A stretch of 64,000 nt of DNA from Vigna angularis (taxonomy: Eukaryota > Streptophyta > Magnoliopsida > Fabales > Fabaceae), in assembly GCF_016808095.1 (NCBI RefSeq), contig NC_068971.1, positions 8,630,501 to 8,694,500 on the forward strand, written 5' to 3'. The notes beneath the pieces are model-generated. The model searched no databases. It worked only from the letters and a program-made list of their open reading frames with translations, and was not told where the DNA came from. Below, in pieces: positions 57,601 to 64,000 of the stretch. Position 1 is the first letter of the stretch, and the number at the start of each line of letters is the position of its first letter. The position numbers were made by a program, and so were the translations under genes.

Positions 57601-60600
57601 GATTTGTCCTTGCTTATTTAACTCTTACTTGTCTTCATGAATTGAAGGTATCATTATTGACCATGTTTAGCTTTGAAAAAGTGGAAGACAAGCAAGTTTG
57701 AAACTTATAAGAGGGGAGAAGAGTAGAACATGTGGTATTAGATAACTGGTTTTGCAAGAATGTCTCACATGCTTGAAAGTCGCTGCTCCTCTTATGGTGG
57801 TATGAAGATTGGTGGACTCAAATGTAAATCCCACAACAGGTTTCATTTATGAAGAGATGGACTCTGCAAAAGGGAATATTAGGTCCAATTTTAACCAAAT
57901 TAAGAAAAGTTAAAATTTCAAACTTTTACTTGTTCACAGTTTACTTATGTGTGAAATTATTTCTAATATAGCATAATTGGTTTGGTATTGACTATAGCTA
58001 TTTAGAGGTTTGGAGAATAGTTGATGCTCAATGGGATAATCGACTTCTTAAGCCTTTGCATGCAACTGCCTATTTTCTCAACCCCCACTTCTACTATGAA
58101 TGTAACATTAGATATGATGATGGTGGAGAGGTGAAAGAAGGATTGTGTACGTGCATGAGAAGAATGGTACCAGATATGCCAGAAAGAAGAAGAGTTAATT
58201 TTCAAATTGTTGAATTTCATTTTGCTAGAGAACTTTTTGGAATGGAAGATGTAAAGGAATGTAGGAAAGCATTAAATCCTAGGGAATTGCGGGAGATGTT
58301 CGGGGATGGAACTTCGGACTTGAAGGGATTTGCTTTTCGAATTCTAAGCTTAACTTGTACTTCCTCGTAATTGGAGTTCATTTGAAATGGTAACTTAAAT
58401 TATTTATAATTTATAATTTTCTTTATTAGGTTGATATCTTTAATAAAATTTGATATTTCATTTTAGGTTCATACAAAGATAAGGAATCATTTGCATTACA
58501 GAAAGATGAATAATTTAGTTTATGTGATGTATAATTTGAAGTGGAAAATTAGACAAATTCGAAAAACTATTGTTCTTCCATTTGATGATATTGAATCAGA
58601 TAATGAATGGATAACTAAAGAGGCAGATGATGTTGTTGTGATTGAGCAAGCTCAAGGTGAAAATGATTGTGAAAAGGTTCAATTAGATGGAGCAACAACA
58701 AATACAGCTTTAGATATTATTGATCTTGATTGCATAACTTTTAATGCCAATGAGGATGCACAACTTTCATCGGGGGAAGAGTTGGATTAAGATGATGATG
58801 GAGATGATTATGTCATTAGAGGATTAAAAGATTACACATAGACACTTAACATTTGAATTTATGTTTTACAATATTTGTATGAACTTATTTATTTCAAGTT
58901 ATATAATTTTGTGGCCTTATTTAAATTAGGATGTTATTCGTAAAAATTATTTTTTTAAGTGAAGTAAACTCTTAATGAGTTTACTTGTCTCGCAAATTTA
59001 TGTTTATGAATACACTCGAGTTTGACAACCTTGGGTAAGATTATATCAATAAGTTGAGATTGAGATGTGTTATATTTGTATTGCTTTGAATATAAGGATG
59101 CGAAGAAGCTTTGGTATTTTCTGAAGTCTGAGAATGATTATATTGTTTTCTTAGGCTGAATTATATCTTTCTTTGTTCTTTCTGGTGCTCAGCTCTTGCA
59201 ACATTTATGGGAATTTATCTTGTAGATCTTTAATTAGGTTGTGGGGCTTGGCTAGCTTGTTTCTTGTTTTAGATGAAGCTCTCTGTTTTGTCAATTTTGT
59301 ATTTGTTAGAATTATTGTTAGAATGATTAGTGTGAGTTGTGTGTGTGCTGTCAGTATGAGCTGTGTGTGTGAGTTGTGTTCCAACCAAAGTGAGTTGGAA
59401 AGGAAATGGGTAGTTACTTTATTTCCCTTATAAATGTAATGCTAATGTAAGAGGAGAAGTAAGCCTTCTCATTCAATAATATGTCTTTATGATTTCTGTG
59501 TTCATTCAATATGGTATCAGAGCGGGTCGATCCCGCTCTGGTTTTTTCTTTTCTCAATTGAGCTATCAGATATAGCTCCACCATTATCACTCATCATCTA
59601 CCATAATCATATATCAACCTCTCTTTTTTTTTCTCAAACTTTATTCACTGTTTGGCACACCCATCACCACATATCGCCACCTTTCTCTGACGTCCGCCGT
59701 CGTCCGCCGTCCGCCGCCGTCGATCAACCCAGTTTCGTCCGGCGACCAGAAGATCTGGAGCGCCTCTCTGAGCGACAGATAACCCCGCCGGAATCAGTCC
59801 AAGCATCCTCTCCACGCGCCTCCACACGCCACCTTTCTCCAGCTGAGCTTGGGCGCGTACTGTTCACGCGCCGCCGTTCCGACGACGGAATCACTTCGTG
59901 CTTCTTCCAGTAGACTCGCCGGACCTTCCTCTCTCTGTTCTGTCCCTCCATAGCAGCCATTACAGCCTTTTCTGAGTTGGGTATACAAAAGGCTTCATTT
60001 TCTCTTTCTCACTGCAATTTGTCGCTGCTGCCTTCCTTTGTTTTTTCTTAGAATTCAGATTCATAGATACCGTGCAATGGCAACTGGCATCATTATCTCA
60101 TTGTCAGGAAGTCCCAATATCACTTCTGAAAAACTGAATGGGAAAAATTATTTATCTTGGTCCGCTGCTGTTGAAATGTGGTTTCTTGGCCACGGATGTT
60201 ATGATCATCTTGAGCAAGATGGAACACACGTACCAGCTGAAAAAGCAGATCAATGGAAACAAGCAGATTTCCAACTGTGTGCTTTGTTGTGGCAATCCGT
60301 AGAACCACAAATCTTCATATCCCTTAGAGCTTTCAAGACATGTCACTCTTTTTGGAAGAAAGCTCAAAGCATTTATGCCAATGACATTCAACGTCTGTAT
60401 GACACGGCGAATAAACTTGCATCCCTTAAAATGGAGAATCATGATATGGTATCTTTTATGGCTGAAGCCCAATCCGCTACTGAAGAATTGCGGATGTTTT
60501 TAGAAGCAGGATCTTCTGAAGATATCAAAACAAGGTTAGACAAGTATTATATGGTAATGATTCTACGAGCTCTGCATCCTGACCTTGCTCATATCCGAGA

Positions 60601-63600
60601 TCAACTTCTAACCAGTCATGAAGTTCCCTCCATGGAATCCTTGACCACACGTCTTCTTCGGGTTCCGATGCCACACCCTCAAGAGACTTTTGGGGCAGTA
60701 GAGCAATCTGCCATGATTATCGCCCGCGGAAGAGGACGCGGTACTAGAGGAGGAGGACGTGGAGGACGTGGAGGTCGAGGGCGAGGTCCGTGCACATATT
60801 GCAAAAGGATGGGTCATACCCAAGAGAATTGCTACTTATTGCATGGTTTTCCTCCAAAAACCGCTAATATCTCTCAGTCTAACCCTTCAGATTCAAAATT
60901 TACTGAAGATGAATATCAGGAGTACCTACGGTTAAAATCCAATAGCATGGCACAAACATCTTCAAGTACAGCGTGCATTTCTCAATCTCCCAAAGATCAA
61001 ACTTCATGGGTAATTGATTCGGGTGCTTCTGATCATATCTCCGGTAATACCTCTTTGTTCTCAACCCTTTCTTTTCAAGAAAAATCTCATTTAATAACCC
61101 TTGCAAATGGTTCAAAAGTCTCATCAAAGGGCATTGGTCATGTCTCCCTGTCTCCATCCTTAAATCTCCAATCTGTTCTATTTGTTCCTAACTGTCCTTT
61201 CAATTTGATTTCCTTGAGTCAGTTAACCAAATCATTAAATTGTTCAATAACCTTTGATAACAACTCTTTTGTTATACAGGAGCGTGGGACAAGGAAACGG
61301 ATTGGAGAAGGATATGAAGCAGGAGGATTATACCATTTTGGATCTCATCCCCATGTGTCATGTGTTGCAGCTCCTACTCCTAAACTGTTACACGATCGGT
61401 TTGGTCATCCTCATTTGTTAAAATTAAAAAAAATGTTCCCTGAACTTGGTAATGTCAATAGTTTAGAATGTGAGTCATGTCAACTCGGAAAACACGTTAG
61501 GTCTTCCTTTCCTAAAAGGTCACAAACAATGTGTGATTCTAGTTTTTCCATTATCCGTTCTGATATTTGGGGACCTAGTCGTGTCTCGTCCTTTGGTTTT
61601 CGGTATTTTGTTACTTTCATTGATGAATATTCAAGATGTACTTGGGTTTATCTTATGAAAGATCGTTCTGAATTGTTATCCATCTTTACCTCCTTTTTAA
61701 ATGAAATCAAAAATCAATTTGGCCAAGTTATCAAAATTCTAAGAAGTGACAATGCCAAAGAATACTTCTCTTACAATTTCTCTGCACTTTTAAACTCTCA
61801 TGGTATCCTACATCAGTCTACTTGTCCTCATACACCACAACAAAATGGTATAGCAGAAAGAAAAAACCGACACTTGATTGAAACTGCCCGTACTCTTTTG
61901 CTTAGTGCCCATATTCCCACTCATCACTGGGGCGATGCCATTTTAACTGCATGTTATCTTATTAATAGGATGCCCTCTTCTTCTCTTAATCATAAAACTC
62001 TTTTTTCCATTCTTTTTCCAAACCAACCTCTCTTTCACACCTCTCCTCGAATCTTTGGTTGCGTATGTTTTGTTCATGACATGTCTCCTGGACTAGATAA
62101 ACTTTCTGCTCGTGCAATCAAATGTGTCTTCTTGGGATATTCACGGCTTCAAATTCGTCTATTCTTTGCAATGGCGGCTATTCGTCACTGGCCACTTCAT
62201 CAACTCGATATAAAAAATGCCTTCCTTCATGGTGATCTTGAGGACAAAGTTTATATGGAGCAACCTCCAGGGTTTGTTGCTCAGGGGGAGTGTGGAATGG
62301 TATGCAAATTGCATCGCTCTTTATATGGTCTCAAGCAATCACCACGTGCTTGGTTTGGAAAATTCAGCTCTATTGTTCAACAATTTGGCTTGAAACGAAG
62401 TGAAGCAGATCATTCAGTTTTTTATTGTACTACATCTCTTGGGAAATGTGTTTATCTAATAGTATATGTTGATGATATAGTCATCACAGGAAATGATGTT
62501 GTTGGAATATCTCAACTAAAGAAACACTTATGCAAACATTTCCAAACCAAAGATCTTGGAAGCCTCAAATACTTCTTGGGCATTGAAGTAGCTCGGTCAA
62601 AAGATGGAATTGTAGTCTCTCAGAGGAAATATGCTCTCGATATATTACAAGAGACAGGAATGATTGATTGTAGACCAATAGACAGTCCTATGGACCCAAA
62701 TCAAAAATTAGCTTCAAGCGAAGGTGATTTGTTCTCCGATCCAGAAAGATACAGAAGACTTGTTGGAAAACTGATTTATCTCACTATTACAAGACCGGAT
62801 CTATCTTTTGCAGTTGGAGTGGTCAGTCAATTCATGCAGGCTCCATGTCTTGGCCATTGGAATGCTATCATTCGTAATCTAAGATACCTAAAAAAGGCTC
62901 CTGGACAAGGGTTGTTATATGAAGATAAAGGAAGCATTCAAGTCTCTGGATACTGTGATGCAGATTGGGCAGGCTCGCCTATTGATAGACGGTCTACTAC
63001 TGGATATTGTGTTCTCCTTGGGGGAAATATCATTTCATGGAAGAGTAAGAAACAAAATGTAGTAGCCCGATCAACAGCTGAAGCTGAATATAGGGCTATG
63101 GCATCACTAACAAGTGAACTTATATGGGTGAAGCAATTTCTTCAAGAGCTCAACTTCTGTAACATTCAAACCATGAAGATGTATTGCGATAATCAAGCTG
63201 CTCTCCACATTGCATCAAACCCAGTGTTTCACGAGAGGACCAAACATATAGAAATTGACTGCCATTTTGTTCGGGAAAAATTGTTGTCCAAAGAAATTTG
63301 TACTGAGTTTGTTGGGTCAAATGATCAACTTGCAGATATGTTAACTAAGTCCTTAAGAGGACCTAGAATTGAATTCATTAGTTCCAAGCTTGGTACATAC
63401 AATTTGTATGCTCCAGCTTGAGGGGGAGTGTTAGAATTATTGTTAGAATGATTATTGTGAGTTGTGTGTGTGCTGTCAGTATGAGCTGTGTGTGTGAGTT
63501 GTGTTCCAACCAAAGTGAGTTGGAAAGGAAATGGGTAGTTACTTTATTTCCCTTATAAATGTAATGCTAATGTAAGAGGAGAAGTAAGCCTTCTCATTCA

Positions 63601-63940
63601 ATAATATGTCTTTATGATTTCTGTGTTCATTCAATAGTATTGTCTTTAGTTTTTAATGATTGGTCTTCCTTGTAAGTTGAAAAATACAAAGTGCAGATCA
63701 CTTTACTAGTCCCCACTAAGAGTTGGTGTTTTCCTTAATAGTTTGCAAATAAAAGAGCTGTTTCCCCCCCACTAATCGCCATTTATGCAGGGCATAATGT
63801 CTTCCCAGCTATCATCTTTGCTTTTTCTTGTTGTGGGCATTTCAATGGCCATCACACCATGGCTAGCAGCAGGAGGCCAGCTGATTGCTTCCCGTTTTGA
63901 GCAGAATGATGTTAGAAGACTATTACCTGAAGAAAGTGAG
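47021..63940 (+). CDS. KEA2: chloroplast K+ efflux antiporter, KEA1/KEA2 type (3'-truncated by the window)
   Basis: A K+/H+ exchanger of the plastid inner envelope that helps set stromal pH and ion balance, by homology to Arabidopsis KEA1 and KEA2; I cannot separate the two paralogues. Coding exons: 47021-48612, 48957-49128, 49211-49301, 50162-50298, 50399-50458, 50555-50674, 50993-51061, 51674-51739, 52163-52252, 52887-52991, 53439-53567, 54792-55001, 63791-63940. All junctions are GT-AG and keep the frame, giving about 997 residues. Arabidopsis KEA1 is nearly 1200, so about 200 residues, including the RCK/TrkA-N domain, lie past the window. The start at 47021 (MDMACG) aligns with the Arabidopsis start; in-frame ATGs at 47015 and 47027 are alternatives. 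No stop or frameshift is visible, so the gene looks functional. Confidence 0.93.
48957..55001 (+). CDS. KEA2: KEA exons 3-13: Na+/H+ exchanger (KefC-type) membrane domain
   Basis: These eleven exons encode residues 531-947. After a linker ([18 protein letters not shown]) come about a dozen hydrophobic segments: [129 protein letters not shown] and [14 protein letters not shown]. The Gln-Asp pair in LFQDLAVV and the acidic LAETEF and GGEFAF motifs are those conserved in the CPA2/KefC exchanger family. Exons are 60-210 bp with introns of 80-1460 bp until intron 13. The exon pattern is complete, with no missing segment relative to Arabidopsis. Confidence 0.93.
54512..54562 (+). repeat. SINE-like motif in KEA intron 12
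   Basis: The string ccaagccttatcccacaagg, followed by tggcctcggcc, resembles the conserved segment near the 3' end of plant Au-type SINEs (CCTTATCCCAC...GGTCGGC). Only this short part matches, and no polIII boxes or target duplications were found. Confidence 0.35.
55450..55830 (+). repeat. imperfect direct duplication with (CA)n tracts inside the hAT element
   Basis: Two copies, offset by about 235 bp, each with ggattacgaaac, tatctaactcaacacacaca, acaagagtctagacg and a tctcaacc...gtacaactct stretch. The CA run is longer in the first (55480-55510) than in the second (55717-55728). Confidence 0.85.
56509..58788 (+). pseudogene. hAT transposase pseudogene (BED finger, DUF659, C-terminal dimerisation region)
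   Basis: From the ATG at 56509: a BED-type zinc finger ([21 protein letters not shown]) at residues about 48-70, then an in-frame stop at 56875, after which the frame continues ([19 protein letters not shown]). A shift near 57090 leads to the DUF659 RNase H-like part ([36 protein letters not shown], then an [14 protein letters not shown] segment). The middle, 57600-58000, is scrambled. At 58010-58370 the [15 protein letters not shown] region is clear, and after a further break [18 protein letters not shown] marks the C-terminal region, ending at 58788. At least four frame breaks, so it is dead. Confidence 0.85.
59304..59511 (+). repeat. 5' LTR of copia E
   Basis: TGTTAGAATTATTG ... TTCATTCAATA. 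The end is fixed by the primer site and the target duplication; it closes with ATA rather than the usual CA. Confidence 0.9.
60077..63421 (+). CDS. copia Gag-Pol polyprotein with an internal in-frame deletion
   Basis: Open from the first ATG of the gag start (60077) for about 1114 residues. Gag ([20 protein letters not shown]) is followed by a Gly/Arg stretch and CCHC knuckle ([14 protein letters not shown]), protease (IDSGASDH), integrase ([32 protein letters not shown]), RT from [13 protein letters not shown] with YVDDIV, and RNase H ([21 protein letters not shown]). At 62152/62153 the protein jumps from FLGYSRLQ to [10 protein letters not shown]. Against copia B about 247 codons are missing: the end of integrase, the linker, and the start of RT. 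The frame is kept across the join. The protein probably cannot complete a cycle because RT lacks its N-terminal motifs; gag may still be usable. Confidence 0.88.
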   Translation: MATGIIISLSGSPNITSEKLNGKNYLSWSAAVEMWFLGHGCYDHLEQDGTHVPAEKADQWKQADFQLCALLWQSVEPQIFISLRAFKTCHSFWKKAQSIYANDIQRLYDTANKLASLKMENHDMVSFMAEAQSATEELRMFLEAGSSEDIKTRLDKYYMVMILRALHPDLAHIRDQLLTSHEVPSMESLTTRLLRVPMPHPQETFGAVEQSAMIIARGRGRGTRGGGRGGRGGRGRGPCTYCKRMGHTQENCYLLHGFPPKTANISQSNPSDSKFTEDEYQEYLRLKSNSMAQTSSSTACISQSPKDQTSWVIDSGASDHISGNTSLFSTLSFQEKSHLITLANGSKVSSKGIGHVSLSPSLNLQSVLFVPNCPFNLISLSQLTKSLNCSITFDNNSFVIQERGTRKRIGEGYEAGGLYHFGSHPHVSCVAAPTPKLLHDRFGHPHLLKLKKMFPELGNVNSLECESCQLGKHVRSSFPKRSQTMCDSSFSIIRSDIWGPSRVSSFGFRYFVTFIDEYSRCTWVYLMKDRSELLSIFTSFLNEIKNQFGQVIKILRSDNAKEYFSYNFSALLNSHGILHQSTCPHTPQQNGIAERKNRHLIETARTLLLSAHIPTHHWGDAILTACYLINRMPSSSLNHKTLFSILFPNQPLFHTSPRIFGCVCFVHDMSPGLDKLSARAIKCVFLGYSRLQIRLFFAMAAIRHWPLHQLDIKNAFLHGDLEDKVYMEQPPGFVAQGECGMVCKLHRSLYGLKQSPRAWFGKFSSIVQQFGLKRSEADHSVFYCTTSLGKCVYLIVYVDDIVITGNDVVGISQLKKHLCKHFQTKDLGSLKYFLGIEVARSKDGIVVSQRKYALDILQETGMIDCRPIDSPMDPNQKLASSEGDLFSDPERYRRLVGKLIYLTITRPDLSFAVGVVSQFMQAPCLGHWNAIIRNLRYLKKAPGQGLLYEDKGSIQVSGYCDADWAGSPIDRRSTTGYCVLLGGNIISWKSKKQNVVARSTAEAEYRAMASLTSELIWVKQFLQELNFCNIQTMKMYCDNQAALHIASNPVFHERTKHIEIDCHFVREKLLSKEICTEFVGSNDQLADMLTKSLRGPRIEFISSKLGTYNLYAPA
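63429..63636 (+). repeat. 3' LTR of copia E
   Basis: Follows the polypurine tract, ends at 63636 and is followed by the GTATT duplication. Its right edge lies only about 150 bp from the acceptor of KEA exon 14. Confidence 0.92.
63791..63940 (+). CDS. KEA2: KEA exon 14: last membrane segment and start of the linker to the RCK domain
   Basis: Fifty codons from the acceptor TTATGCAG to the donor [29 protein letters not shown], then [16 protein letters not shown] and a charged tail ([11 protein letters not shown]). It joins exon 13 in frame across an 8789-bp intron. The sequence after 63941 is intron to the window end. Confidence 0.92.
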
Positions 63941-64000
63941 GTAAATTCTCTTACACGAGCAGCTGACTGTTAGCTTCGTTGATAATGATCATGAAATTTT

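Larger units (their letters stand above)
55333..59033 (+). mobile_element. hAT DNA transposon, decayed
   Basis: Terminal inverted repeats are catggttatcaaacttg at the left and the complement of caaggttgtcaaactcg at the right (15 of 17 match). An 8-bp target duplication, GGTAGGAT (55325-55332) and GGTAAGAT (59034-59041), differs at one base. Eight bases is the hAT hallmark. Inside is a broken transposase in the KEA orientation. The left part contains an internal duplication with CA repeats. Confidence 0.85.
59304..63636 (+). mobile_element. Ty1/copia retrotransposon (element E) in KEA intron 13
   Basis: A 4333-bp element with 208-bp LTRs at 59304-59511 and 63429-63636 that differ at one base that I can see. 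It has a Met-type primer site (TGGTATCAGAGC from 59512), a polypurine tract (63420-63428) and a perfect 5-bp duplication GTATT (59299-59303 and 63637-63641). It lies in the same orientation as KEA. The near-identical LTRs mean a recent insertion. Its pol has a large in-frame deletion, so it is not autonomous. Confidence 0.93.
55002..63790 (+). other. KEA intron 13, expanded by two transposons
   Basis: An 8.8-kb intron, several times longer than any other in the gene. Removing the hAT element (55333-59033) and copia E (59304-63636) with one copy of each target duplication leaves about 740 bp of host intron. Confidence 0.9.

Noticed and set aside
1..64000. tRNA, rRNA or organellar DNA insertions
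   Set aside because: I looked for tRNA-like cloverleaf sequence and rRNA strings and saw none. Only primer-binding-site fragments complementary to tRNA ends are present.

Overview
This is a stretch of plant nuclear DNA. The large intron-rich gene, the plastid K+/H+ antiporter it encodes, and the plant Ty1/copia and Ty3/gypsy (Athila, chromovirus) families all point to a eudicot. The style of the repeats suggests a legume, but that is an inference and no species is claimed.

Left and centre (1-36712): a decayed gene-fragment array invaded by retroelements. The substrate is a tandem array of about 2.1-kb units on the minus strand. Each unit carries four exons, with introns, of the N-terminal motor region of a class VIII-type myosin, including a damaged P-loop exon. 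One partial unit lies at 2377-3307 and seven whole or partial units lie at 22008-36712. A pile of retrotransposons (3308-22007) separates them: an Athila element (3308-14129) with a complete, intact copia element nested in its pol gene (7860-12666); an inverted Athila fragment (14130-16492) that makes an 899-bp inverted repeat with the first; a 5'-truncated copia (16493 to about 18340); and a 5'-truncated chromovirus (about 18341-22007). A further copia end occupies 1-2376. A short non-autonomous LTR element (25863-27711) sits inside the array with a clean 5-bp target duplication.

Middle (36713-46080): AT-rich intergenic DNA with more fragments of genes on the same minus strand as the myosin array: one exon resembling long-chain acyl-CoA synthetase, two CAMTA CG-1-region exons, and two exon-like segments I cannot identify. 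It also holds a solo LTR with GC-rich internal repeats, two related MITEs, an LTR relic, a copia RT relic and microsatellites. Unrelated gene pieces kept with their splice sites on one strand suggest capture by a Helitron or Pack-type transposon followed by tandem amplification. That is a hypothesis.

Right (46440-64000): the only gene that looks functional, a KEA1/KEA2-type chloroplast inner-envelope K+ efflux antiporter on the plus strand. Fourteen exons (one 5' UTR, thirteen coding) are visible, encoding about 997 residues. The C-terminal nucleotide-binding (RCK/TrkA-N) region lies beyond the window. Its intron 13 is swollen to 8.8 kb by a decayed hAT transposon (55333-59033) and a young copia element (59304-63636) with an in-frame deletion of about 250 codons.
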